From: Nonomuraea aridisoli
Lineage (GTDB): Bacteria > Actinomycetota > Actinomycetes > Streptosporangiales > Streptosporangiaceae
NCBI RefSeq assembly: GCF_003236395.1
Contig: NZ_POUD01000049.1
Coordinates: 1 to 42,742, forward strand
Direction of reading: 5' to 3'
DNA: 42,742 nucleotides
Every line of letters starts with the position of its first letter. The stretch's first letter is position 1. A program made the translations under genes and the position numbers. Shown here piece by piece: positions 25,198-34,200 of this stretch. A model generated the notes under the pieces. That model was given only the letters and a program-made list of their open reading frames with translations. It was not told the DNA's origin and did not search any database.

Positions 25198-26193
25198 ATG
25201 AGGCTTGGCCGTTCCGCCAGGGCCGCCATCATCGGGTTCGCTTTGACACTCGGCGTCGCGGCGTGCAGTTCTGCCGGCACCACCACCGCGGCCCCACCCT
25301 CCGCGGCCGCCGGAGGACTGGAGAAGACGCAGATCAAGGTCGCCACCCTGCCCGCCATCGACAGTGCCGCCCTTTACGTCGCCATCGACCAAGGGCTTTT
25401 CGAGAAGGAAGGTCTGGAGGTCACCCCGCAGGTCGTCCAGGCCGCACCGGAAGCCATTCCCATGCTGGTCAAGGGTGAGATCGACGCGATGTTCGGCAAC
25501 TACGTGTCGATGTTCGCCGCCCATGACAAGCAGGCGCTGAAGCTGCGCATCCTGGCCGAGGGCTCTCGCGCGGCCCCCGACTCGCTCAGCATCATGGCCC
25601 TGCCCGACTCCCCCATCAGGACGCCGAAGGACCTGGAGGGCAAGACGATCAACGTCAACGTGTTGCGCAACTTCCAGGAGCTGGCCCTGGCGCAGGTCCT
25701 CAAGGCCAACAACGTCGACCCCGCCAGCATCAAGTACGTCCAGGTGACGTTCCAGAACATCATGCCCTCGTGGAAGGGCGGCCAGATCGACGCCGCCTAC
25801 CTGGGCGAGCCGCAGGTCACCGCGGCCGTCTCCACGATGGGCGCGCGCAAGATCCTCGACCCCGCCTCCGGGCCCGCCGCCGAGTTCCCCATCTCCGGCT
25901 ACGTCAGCACCCAGGAGTGGTACGACGAGAACCCGAAGGTGGCGGCGGCCTTCCAGCGCGCCATCCACAACGCGGCCAAGCTCATGGAGAACAACCGCGA
26001 GGTGGTGGCGAAGGTGCTGCCGAACTTCACGCAGATCGACGCCGCGACCGCGGCCACCGTGACCTTCCCCTACTTCTCCAGCAGCGACAACCCGGTCCGC
26101 CTGCAGCGGGTGGCCGACTGGATGCTGGAGGCCAAGTGGCTGTCGAAGGCCATCGACGTCGAGTCGCTCATGTCTCCCACCACCTCAGGGTGA
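25198..26193 (+). CDS. NitT/TauT-type ABC substrate-binding lipoprotein (importer 2)
   Basis: This is a 331-residue SsuA/THI5-like binding protein. The signal peptide ends VAAC with Cys23 as the lipidated residue, followed by a Thr/Ala-rich linker. The mature protein begins GLEKTQIKVATLPAIDSAAL, then VAIDQGLFEKEGLEV, VKGEIDAMFGNYVSMFAA and DLEGKTINVNVLRN. The order of motifs matches the importer 1 lipoprotein throughout, so the two are paralogues, but residues lining the likely ligand cleft differ, which suggests related, not identical, ligands (inference). The ATG at 25198 is preceded by GAAGGGAG. Confidence 0.92.
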   Translation: MRLGRSARAAIIGFALTLGVAACSSAGTTTAAPPSAAAGGLEKTQIKVATLPAIDSAALYVAIDQGLFEKEGLEVTPQVVQAAPEAIPMLVKGEIDAMFGNYVSMFAAHDKQALKLRILAEGSRAAPDSLSIMALPDSPIRTPKDLEGKTINVNVLRNFQELALAQVLKANNVDPASIKYVQVTFQNIMPSWKGGQIDAAYLGEPQVTAAVSTMGARKILDPASGPAAEFPISGYVSTQEWYDENPKVAAAFQRAIHNAAKLMENNREVVAKVLPNFTQIDAATAATVTFPYFSSSDNPVRLQRVADWMLEAKWLSKAIDVESLMSPTTSG

Positions 26194-27005
26194 GCGCCGA
26201 GACCCTGGCCCCCCTCCGCCCGGTGTCGCCGGCCACCCGCTGGTCGCGCCGGGCGGCCGGGGCGCTCGCCTTCGCCGCGCTGATCGAGCTGGTCAGCCGC
26301 ACGGGGCTGGCCGATCGGGAGTTCCTGCCGCCCGCGACGGAGATCGTCTGGCGGGCGGTGATCCTGGTGACCGACGCCGACTTCCGCACGCACGCCCTGA
26401 CGAGCCTGCTCGCCTGGGCGATCGGGCTCGCCGTCGCGGCGCTGATCGCGGTGCCGCTCGGGCTCCTGCTCGGCAGCGTGCCGCTCATCGACGCGGCCAC
26501 GCGCTCGGTGGTGGAGTTCCTGCGGCCGATCCCGTCCGTGGCGCTGATCCCGCTGGTGGCGCTGGTGATCGGCACGGGGCTGCAGCACCGCGTCGCGCTG
26601 GTGGTCTACGCCTCGCTCTGGCCGATCCTCTACAACACGATGTACGGCCTGCGCGGCGTCGACCCGGTGGCCAAGGAGTCGCTGCGCTCGTACGGCTTCG
26701 GGCCGCTCGCGGTGCTGCTGCGCGTGTCGCTGCCGTCGGCGGCGCCGTTCATCGCGACCGGCGTCCGGCTGGCCGCCGGGGTGGCGCTCATCCTGACGGT
26801 CAGCACCGAGATCGTGGCCGGGCGGGGCGAGGGCATCGGCGTGTTCATCTTCTTCGCCGGCATCGCGGTGCCCGCCCGCATGGACGCCATCCTGGCCGGG
26901 GTGTTCTGGGTGGGGCTGTTCGGGGTGCTGGTGAACGCCCTGCTGGTGGCGGCCGAGCGGCGGGCGTTCCGCTGGCACCACGCCCAGCGCGGGGAGGCCG
27001 GATGA
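26190..27005 (+). CDS. NitT/TauT-type ABC permease A (importer 2)
   Basis: This is a 271-residue BPD_transp_1 permease, paralogous to the one at 17723. It has FLRPIPSVALIPLVALV and an EAA loop containing KESLRSYGFGPLAVLLRVSL followed by PSAAPFIATGVRLAAG. The GTG at 26190 overlaps the lipoprotein stop (GGGTGA), giving translational coupling; an upstream in-frame extension is excluded because it lies inside the lipoprotein gene. About six membrane segments are expected. Confidence 0.91.
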   Translation: MSAETLAPLRPVSPATRWSRRAAGALAFAALIELVSRTGLADREFLPPATEIVWRAVILVTDADFRTHALTSLLAWAIGLAVAALIAVPLGLLLGSVPLIDAATRSVVEFLRPIPSVALIPLVALVIGTGLQHRVALVVYASLWPILYNTMYGLRGVDPVAKESLRSYGFGPLAVLLRVSLPSAAPFIATGVRLAAGVALILTVSTEIVAGRGEGIGVFIFFAGIAVPARMDAILAGVFWVGLFGVLVNALLVAAERRAFRWHHAQRGEAG

Positions 27006-27799
27006 GGGGCACGCGGACGACCGTGTTCCGGATCACGGTGCTGGCCGTGCTGGTCCTGGTCTGGGAGGCGGCCACGTGGCTGGCGGGCAGCGCGTTCTTC
27101 CCGCCGCCCAGCACGATCGTGACGCGGATGCACGCGATGTGGTTCTCCGGCCCGTTCGCCACGTTGTTCCTGACCGACGCCGCCATCGGGGACATCCTGC
27201 CCAGCCTGGGCCGGATGGCGCTGGGCTTCGCCGGGGGCGCGCTGGCCGGGGTCGTGCTCGGGCTCGCGCTGGGCCTGTCGTCGCGGGTGTACGACTACCT
27301 CGACGGCGTGCTGCAGTTCCTGCGCGCGATCCCGCCGCCGGCGCTGGTCACCGTCTTCCTGGTGGTGTTCGGGTTCGGGCTGCGGATGCAGCTGGCGTTC
27401 ATCATGTTCAGCATCGTCTGGCCGGTGCTGCTCAACACCGCCGACGGCGCCCGTTCGGTGGAGCCGCTGCACCTGCAGACCAGCCAGGTCTTCCGGCTCT
27501 CGCGCGGCGAGCGGCTGCGGCGGGTGGTGCTGCCGTCGGCGCTGCCGAAGATGTTCGCCGGGTTGCGGCTGGCGTTGTCCTTGTCGCTCATCGTCATGGT
27601 CTTCTCGGAGCTGCTGCCCGGCACCACGAACGGCATCGGCTTCCAGCTCACCAGCGCGTACGCGACCTTCGACCTGCCCGCCATGTGGGCCGGGATCGTG
27701 CTGCTCGGGGTGCTGGGCTACCTGCTCAACGAGGTGTTCCTGGTCGTCGAGCGGCGGGTGCTCGCCTGGCACCACGCCGCCCAGCAGGTCGTGATCTGA
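27002..27799 (+). CDS. NitT/TauT-type ABC permease B (importer 2)
   Basis: This is a 265-residue permease paralogous to the one at 18496: FPPPSTIVTRMHAMWFSG, ILPSLGRMALGFAGG, RAIPPPALVTVFLVVFG and the loop VFRLSRGERLRRVVLPSALP. The ATG overlaps the permease A stop (ATGA). Together with permease A it should form a heterodimeric channel powered by the ATPase encoded after a 229-base gap. Confidence 0.91.
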   Translation: MRGTRTTVFRITVLAVLVLVWEAATWLAGSAFFPPPSTIVTRMHAMWFSGPFATLFLTDAAIGDILPSLGRMALGFAGGALAGVVLGLALGLSSRVYDYLDGVLQFLRAIPPPALVTVFLVVFGFGLRMQLAFIMFSIVWPVLLNTADGARSVEPLHLQTSQVFRLSRGERLRRVVLPSALPKMFAGLRLALSLSLIVMVFSELLPGTTNGIGFQLTSAYATFDLPAMWAGIVLLGVLGYLLNEVFLVVERRVLAWHHAAQQVVI

Positions 27800-28028
27800 C
27801 GTGCGGCCGAGCCGGTGGGGGGCGCCGGTGAAAATGGCGGCGCCCGGGGGAATCGGCTCGGCGGCCCGCCCGATGAGCGCAGCGCATGGCAGCCGCTCGC
27901 GCCCGCCGGTAGGATTCTGCCCAGAATAGGTTTACCTGACTGACATGTCCATCATTTCCCGCTCCGCTAGAGTCATTTCCGACTCCGAAAAGTTGCGGTT
28001 TCGCGGTCTCGCCCCCCAAGGACATCCA

Positions 28029-28799
28029 TTGCTCGAGATAGACAACCTTTCTCATGTGTACGGCGGCGGTACTCCCAACGCGCACCACGCCATCGAAGGG
28101 CTCAACCTGAGCGTCGCCGCGGGCGAACTGCTCTGCATCGTCGGTCCTTCGGGCTGCGGGAAGTCCACGTTGCTGCGCTCCATCGCCGGCCTGATCAGGC
28201 CCACGGGCGGACAGGTCAGGATCGAGGGCCAGGTGGTCCGGCAGACACCGGACAATCTCGCCGTCGTCTTCCAGGACTACAGCCGCTCGTTGTTCCCGTG
28301 GATGTCGGTCGAGGACAACGTGGCGTTGCCGCTGCGCCGCAGGAACCTGGACAAGCGCCAGCGGCAGGAGGCCGCGAAGGAGGCGCTGGAGTCGGTGGGC
28401 CTGGCGGGCGCAGCCCGTAAATACCCGTTCCAGCTGTCGGGCGGCATGCAGCAGCGGGTCGCGATCGCGCGGGCGCTGGCGTACCGGCCGACGCTGATGC
28501 TGATGGACGAGCCGTTCGGCTCGGTGGACGCGCAGACCAGGGAGGACCTGGAGGATCTCGTGCTCCAGGTCCGCGGCCACCACCAGATGACGATCGTGCT
28601 CATCACGCACGACATCGACGAGAGCGTCTACGTGGGCGACCGCGTGGTGGTGTTGTCGAAGGCGCCCGCGCACGTGGTGGGCGACCTGAAGGTGCACCTG
28701 CCGGGGCCGCGCGACCAGATCTCCACCCGGGAGCACCCCGACTTCGTGCACCTGCGCGCCGAGGTCGGCCGCCTCGTCCGCGGCCACGCCACCGTCTGA
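28029..28799 (+). CDS. NitT/TauT-type ABC ATPase, probably shared by both importers
   Basis: This is an ATP-binding protein of the SsuB/TauB type. From the TTG at 28029 it is 256 residues: Walker A GPSGCGKST at 39-47, Q-loop VFQDYSRSLFPW, signature LSGGMQQR at 136-143, Walker B LMLMDE, and the H-loop LITHDIDES. TTG is preferred because AAGGA precedes it and the family begins LEIDNLSHVYG. An in-frame ATG at 27945 would add 28 untypical residues without a ribosome site. It is the only matching ATPase gene in the window, so it probably energises importer 1 as well. Confidence 0.9.
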   Translation: MLEIDNLSHVYGGGTPNAHHAIEGLNLSVAAGELLCIVGPSGCGKSTLLRSIAGLIRPTGGQVRIEGQVVRQTPDNLAVVFQDYSRSLFPWMSVEDNVALPLRRRNLDKRQRQEAAKEALESVGLAGAARKYPFQLSGGMQQRVAIARALAYRPTLMLMDEPFGSVDAQTREDLEDLVLQVRGHHQMTIVLITHDIDESVYVGDRVVVLSKAPAHVVGDLKVHLPGPRDQISTREHPDFVHLRAEVGRLVRGHATV

Positions 28800-28805
28800 C
28801 TCCCG

Positions 28806-29702
28806 CTACCCGGCGGCGTGCGGGGCGAGCAGGTCGTCGAGCCCGACGCGCCGCAGGAAGCGCTCGCGGACGCGGTCGGCGACCTCGCTGACCTCCTCCG
28901 AGCCGTCGTTCGCCGGGTCGACGTGCACCCGGAAGGGACGCGTGCCGTGCGGGGCGTCGACGACCCGGACGACGGCGTCGGCGACCATCGACACGTCGGC
29001 GCCGGGCGGCTGCAGGGCGGCCAGCCGCTCCCCCACCTGCTCCATCAGCCCGCCGTACCGCTTGTCGTAGGCCGGGACCACCGTCTGGTCGGAGGGGTGA
29101 CCGGCGTTGGCGAAGTGGCGGGTGCCGATGGTGAAGGCGCCGGGCACCACGATGGTCGTCTCGATGCCGAAGCGGGCGAGCTCGGCCGCGTACGACACCG
29201 CCAGCGCGTCCGCCGCCGCCTTCGCGGCGAAGTACGGCCCGAGGTACGGCGGCGTGCCGCCTCTGGTGGAGCTGGAGCCGATCCACAGCAGCAGGCCGTG
29301 TTGCCGCTCGCGCAGGTGTGGCAGGACCGCCCGGTTGAGCCGCTGCGCGCCGAGCACGTTGGTGTCGTAGACGGCGGCGAGGTCGTCGGTGGTGAACGCC
29401 TCGGTGGGCCCCAGCACCATGTGGCCGGCGTTGTGCACCACCACGTCGATCGTGCCGGCCTCGGCCAGCACGGCGCCGACCGCCGCGTCGACCGACTCCT
29501 GCGACAGCACGTCGAGCTCGACGGTGCGCAGGTCCACGCCGTGTTCGCGGGCGTAGGCGGCGGCTTCGGCGACGCGCGGGGCGTTGCGGCCGGCGGTGGC
29601 GCGCATCGCCGCGTACGCGGTGTGGCCGGCGCGGGCGAGGGCGCGCGCGGACAGCGCGCCGAAGCCGGAACTCGCGCCGGTGATGAGGATGGTCTTGCTC
29701 AT
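28806..29702 (-). CDS. Short-chain dehydrogenase/reductase
   Basis: This is a classical SDR of 298 residues. The cofactor motif TGASSGFG is at 8-15, HNAGH at 90-94 (NNAG variant), catalytic Ser in IGSSSTRGG (about 141-149), and YFAAK with Tyr157 and Lys161. The long C-terminal part (after about 230) resembles NADP-dependent SDRs of unknown substrate. The ATG at 29702 has AGGGAG five bases upstream; a longer in-frame reading is not needed. It converges on the ATPase with only six bases between stops. The substrate is unknown. Confidence 0.9.
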   Translation of the reverse strand: MSKTILITGASSGFGALSARALARAGHTAYAAMRATAGRNAPRVAEAAAYAREHGVDLRTVELDVLSQESVDAAVGAVLAEAGTIDVVVHNAGHMVLGPTEAFTTDDLAAVYDTNVLGAQRLNRAVLPHLRERQHGLLLWIGSSSTRGGTPPYLGPYFAAKAAADALAVSYAAELARFGIETTIVVPGAFTIGTRHFANAGHPSDQTVVPAYDKRYGGLMEQVGERLAALQPPGADVSMVADAVVRVVDAPHGTRPFRVHVDPANDGSEEVSEVADRVRERFLRRVGLDDLLAPHAAG

Positions 29703-29827
29703 GAGTGCTCCCTGGAAAGACCGCCCGGGGCGGCGATCATCGTCATCTCCAGGGTGCACCGGATCGGAGGGCGGCCATACGGCTCAGCCCGGGGTGGCCG
29801 ACCCCAGATTTCCGGGAAGACGAGAGA

Positions 29828-29855
29828 ACCCGGCACCCTCGTCCGGGTGCCGGGT
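29828..29855 (-). terminator. Terminator after conservon 3
   Basis: ACCCGGCACCC and GGGTGCCGGGT pair perfectly (11 bp) around a six-base loop, 26 bases past the cvnD3 stop. It separates conservon 3 from the SDR gene downstream on the same strand. Confidence 0.8.
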
Positions 29856-29881
29856 CGACAATGCTTCACGACCTGGCCGGC

Positions 29882-30460
29882 CTACACGGGCGTGTGCATG
29901 TGCCGGGTCAGGGCGTGCTCCACCAAGGTGATCAAGGTGGACTTCACCGACTCGCGCTGACGGGCGTCGAGCCGCACGATCGGGATGTGGCCGCCGATCG
30001 ACAGCGCCTCCCTGATCTCCTCCTCCTGGTGGGCGAACTGGCCGTCCCAGCCGTTGATACCGATGACGAAGGGCAGCTTGGCCTCTTCGAAGTAGTCGAT
30101 GGCGGGGAAGCTGTCGGCCAGGCGTCGGGTGTCGACCAGCACGACCGCGCCGATGGCGCCGCGCACGAGGTCGTCCCACATGAACCAGAACCGGTGCTGT
30201 CCGGGCGTGCCGAACAGGTAGAGGATCAGGTCACGGTCGAGCGAGACCCGGCCGAAGTCCATCGCCACGGTCGTGGTCGTCTTGTTCGGCGTGAGGGAGA
30301 CGTCGTCGACGTGGGCGGAGGCGTCCGTCATGACCGCTTCCGTGGTGAGCGGCAGGATTTCGGAGACCGCTCCCACGAACGTCGTCTTGCCCACGCCGAA
30401 GCCCCCGGCCACGACGATCTTCGTCGAGGTGAGGCCGGGGCTAGAGCCTGCGAAGTCCAC
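29882..30460 (-). CDS. cvnD: Conservon small GTP-binding protein CvnD (copy 3)
   Basis: This is a 192-residue GTPase with P-loop GGFGVGKT at 19-26, FGTPGQ and GINGWDG. It starts MDFAGSSPGLTSTKIVVAGG like the other two and is the same over most of the GTPase core, but it diverges at 49-62 and in the last 60 residues (ending TRHMHTPV). It overlaps cvnC3 by 20 bases. A clear hairpin terminator follows. Confidence 0.93.
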   Translation of the reverse strand: MDFAGSSPGLTSTKIVVAGGFGVGKTTFVGAVSEILPLTTEAVMTDASAHVDDVSLTPNKTTTTVAMDFGRVSLDRDLILYLFGTPGQHRFWFMWDDLVRGAIGAVVLVDTRRLADSFPAIDYFEEAKLPFVIGINGWDGQFAHQEEEIREALSIGGHIPIVRLDARQRESVKSTLITLVEHALTRHMHTPV

Positions 30461-30848
30461 TGAGCACCCTTTCGAGCAAGTTGAGGTCCGGCTTTCCCGC
30501 GTCCAGCGCAGGCTGGTGCACGCGGATCAGGCCCTCCGACGCCATGTCGGCGATCAGCACCCGGACCACGCCAAGAGGCTGGCGTAAAAGGGCGGAGATC
30601 TCGGCAACCGACCGGACGTTCCGGGTCAGCTGAATGATCGCCTGATACTCCGGACTTAGTAGGGAAATGTCTTGGTATTCCGACGTCACGGAGGACACCA
30701 GTGCCTCCATGGCGAACTTCATCCGCGGCGCGGTGCGCCCCCCGGTCACGGCATAGGGCCGTACCAGGGAGCTCTGCTTCTGCGAACGGGGAGCCGCCGA
30801 ATGCGGCGGAGTGCTATCACCAGCCCAACCCTGCTGACCTGACACCAT
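30441..30848 (-). CDS. cvnC: Conservon DUF742 protein CvnC (copy 3)
   Basis: This is a 135-residue DUF742 protein: RPYAVTGGRTAPRMKFAMEA, then ALLRQPLGVVRVLIADMA and the end NLLERVLSGLRRL. It is more divergent from copies 1 and 2 in the middle (TSEYQDISLLSPEYQAI). The ATG at 30848 has AGGAGA directly upstream and follows cvnB3 by 20 bases. Confidence 0.92.
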   Translation of the reverse strand: MVSGQQGWAGDSTPPHSAAPRSQKQSSLVRPYAVTGGRTAPRMKFAMEALVSSVTSEYQDISLLSPEYQAIIQLTRNVRSVAEISALLRQPLGVVRVLIADMASEGLIRVHQPALDAGKPDLNLLERVLSGLRRL

Positions 30849-30868
30849 CTTCTCCTGTCATCCGCCCG

Positions 30869-31291
30869 CTAGCGCGGGCGGGCCGCTTGCAGTTCGGCGC
30901 GCACGGCGGGCGTCAGAACCTGCCCGGCTCGTTCGACCAGCAAGGTCATCTGGTACGCCACCAGGCCCATGTCACAGTCGGGGGCAGCCAGGACGGCCAG
31001 ACAGGACCCATCGCTGATCGACATGATCATCAGCAGGCCGCGCTGCATCTCGATGACGGTCTGCGTCACCATACCGCCCTCGAAGACCCGGGCGGCGCCC
31101 TGAGTCAGGCTGATCACGCCGGAGGCCACGGCGGCCAGCTGGTCGGCCCGGTCCTTGGGGAAGCCTTCGGAGTAAGCCAGCGGCAACCCGTCAGACGACA
31201 CCACCACCGTGTGAGCGACGCCTGGCACGTTGTTCACGAAGTCCGTGATCAGCCAGCTGATACCGCGCGCTCCCTGGCTCATTTCTCTCAT
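30869..31291 (-). CDS. cvnB: Conservon Roadblock/LC7 protein CvnB (copy 3)
   Basis: This is a 140-residue Roadblock protein. It shares the frame of copies 1 and 2 (LITDFVNNVPGVAHTVVVSS, then EMQRGLLMIMSISDGSCLAV) but has many substitutions, so it belongs to a separate conservon lineage. The ATG at 31291 overlaps the cvnA3 stop (ATGA) with GGAGGA upstream. Confidence 0.93.
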   Translation of the reverse strand: MREMSQGARGISWLITDFVNNVPGVAHTVVVSSDGLPLAYSEGFPKDRADQLAAVASGVISLTQGAARVFEGGMVTQTVIEMQRGLLMIMSISDGSCLAVLAAPDCDMGLVAYQMTLLVERAGQVLTPAVRAELQAARPR

Positions 31292-34200
31292 TTGTCCTCC
31301 TCATACTCTTCTCCCCGGGTGAACGCCCGGCCTTGCCGGACACCCTGCTGGAAGCTGGAGAGCCGGCTGCGCAGCCGTTCGGGCGAAATCTGCGGTGCCG
31401 GAGACGCGATCGGGGGCTCGGCGAGGCTGGCCGTACCCGGCACCAGGTTCGCCTTGGGGACGCGGCGGGGCAGACCGGACGCCGTCGTCCCGGCCTGCTG
31501 GGGCTGGGCGGCGGCCTGCGCGGCCTGGAAGCCGGAGTCCGCGGGCGAGGACCACGACGCTCCCGCGCCCGACTGCCCGGGCTTGCGCTGCGGCAACGAC
31601 GACTTGCCGGGCGTGCCACCCGATGGCGCGGCGGCCGGGGGCGCGGACGGCTCCGCCGGCACGGCCGGGTGGACGGCCGTGATCTCGTGCTCACCCTCGG
31701 ACTCCGCGTCGAGACGCTGCCTGAGCACCTCCGGGTCCGGCTTGCGGAACCAGTCGGAGCCGACCGACGAGAAGATCGGCAGGAACTCCTCGCTCTGCTC
31801 CTCCATGGGCGAGTTGCGCACGACCGGCAGCGGGCCGGTCATGTCCTGCGAGGAGTAGTTGCCGGAGCCGAACGGGTTGTAGGCCTCGCGGCCGTTCCGG
31901 TCGTACTGGTCCGCCGGCTTGGGCTCCTCCCCGAACACCGAGCGGTAGAACTCGTCGGGCTGCGACTGCGGACGGCCGTCCGGGTCGAACAACGACCTGC
32001 GCGGCGCCGGCTCGGAGAACGACGACCGCTGCGGCTCGTCCTGGGACGGCGGCTCCGTCGCGAAGGACGGCCAGCGCGGCTCGTCGCCCTGGAACGGCGG
32101 CGGCTGCTCGGCGAACGACGGCCACCGGTTCTCGGCGAACGGCGCCGGCTCGGCCGCGCGCGGCGCCTCCTCGGCGAACGACGGCCAGCGCTGCTCGCCG
32201 AACGACGGCGGCGCGGCCGCGGGCGGAGCCTCGTCCGCGAACGACGGCCAGCGCGGCGCGTCCTGAGCGGGCTGCGGCGGCGCGTCCGGGAACGGCGCGG
32301 CCTGCGGCTGGGCGTCCGCGAACGGCGAGGACTTCGCGTCCCCGAACGGTGAGGGCTTGGCGTCCCCGAACGGCGAGGGCTGCTCACCGAACGCGGCGGG
32401 CTGCGGCTCCCCGAACGACGGCCAGGGCCCAGAGCCCGGCGCGGGCACCGACTCCGGCCACTCCGTGTCGACGGCGGGGTTCGGGCCGTCGAAGGACGGG
32501 TGCGAGCCGTTCGGCGACGGGTGCGTGAGCTGCCTCGGGTCGAACGTGGTGAACGCCTCGTACTGGCCGCCCTGCGGGGCGGTGCCCTGGCCGCCGCTGA
32601 TGAGCACGTCGGGCAGCAGCACCATGGCGCTCAGGCCGCCGCCGTCGCGCTGGCTGAGCTGCACCCGGACGCCGTGGCGCAGCGCCAGGCGGCCGACCAC
32701 GAACAGGCCCATGCGCCGGGAGACCGACACGTCCACGACCGGCGGGTTGGCCAGGCGCCAGTTGGCCTCGGCCAGCTCCTCCTGGGTCATGCCGATGCCC
32801 AGGTCGTTGATCGCGACCAGCACGCCGCCCTCGGCGGGCGCGCTGGTGACCTGGACCTTGCTCTCGCGCGGGGAGAACGAGATGGCGTTCTCGATCAGCT
32901 CGGCGAGCAGGTGGACGGCGTCGGTGACGGCCGGGCCGACGATGAGCGTGCCGGACGGGATCTGGATCTGCACCCGTTCGTAGCCCTCGACCTCCGACAG
33001 CGAGGCGCGGGCGATGTCGACCAGCGGCACCGGCTCACTCCACTTGCGCGCGGCCTCCTGGCCGGCGAGGACCAGCAGGTTCTCGCTGTTGCGGCGCATG
33101 CGGGTGGCCAGGTGGTCGAGGCGGAACAGGTTCGCCAGCCGCTCCTCGTCCTCCTCACCCTGCTCCAGGCCCTCGATGAGCTGCAGCTGCCGTTCGACCA
33201 GCGTCTGGCTGCGGCGGGAGAGGTTGACGAACATGGCGTTGACGTTGGCGCGCAGCTTGGCCTCGTCGCCGGCCAGCCGGATCGCCTCGCGGTGGACCTC
33301 GTCGAACGCCCGCGCCACTTCCCCGATCTCGTCGCGGGTGTTGACGCCGATCGCGGGCACTTCGGGGATCTGCGCGCCTTCACCCTGCTCGCGCAGGATG
33401 CGGACGGTCTCGGGCAGCCGGGTCGTGGCGACCTGGAGCGCCTCGGCGCGCAGCCGGCGCAGCGGGCGGACCAGCGAACCGGCCACCCGGGTGGTGATGA
33501 TCAGGACGAGCAGCAGCAGCACGAGGATCAGCGCGCCGGAGATGATGGCGTTGCGCTGCTCGGTGTCGCTCAGCTCGCGGGTGGCGCCCACGATCTCGGT
33601 GGCCAGCGCGTCCTCCACCTTGCGGACGGCGTTGGAGGTCTCGGTGGTGGCCTCGTACCAGGAGTTGAGGTCGCGTCCGGTGGCCGTCTGCGGGGTGGTG
33701 ACGTCGAGGTCCACGATCCTGTCGTACTCGCTCACCTGGGCCAGCGCGCGCTGGCGCATGGCGTCGGCGAGGTCGACCTGCGGTCCCCTGACGCTGTGCC
33801 GGTACTGCTCGAGGTCCTCGGAGTCGGCCTCGGCCTCGAAGCTCGCGAGCTCGGTCTGCTGCCTGTTCCACGAGCCGAGGAAGTCGGCCCAGTCGGCGCT
33901 GTCGACCTTGCGCTGCGCCAGGGTGACGATGAGGATGATCTGCTGCCTCGACAGCTCCTCCTTCATGCGCTGGAGCGAGCCCAGCGCGGCCACGTCACCC
34001 TGCAGGTCGTCGTCGCTCACGCCGTCGCCCAGGTCGCCCTGGATCGAGGAGAACACGTCGATCATCGTGCTGTAGGTGCCCATGGCGGCCCGCGGCGGCA
34101 CGTTGCCGACCATGGACCCGCGAAGGCTGTCGAGACCGTCGAGCCAGCGGCGCATGTTCTCCACGCCGTCCTGCACGCGGACCGAGTGGGTGGCGTCGAT

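Noticed and set aside
25770..26189. N-terminal extension of permease A2 into the lipoprotein gene
   Set aside because: The lipoprotein frame is clearly coding there; the permease begins at the GTG overlapping its stop.
27945..28028. ATG at 27945 as the start of the NitT-type ATPase
   Set aside because: No ribosome site and 28 residues unlike the family; the TTG at 28029 has AAGGA upstream and begins at the conserved N-terminus. It cannot be fully excluded.
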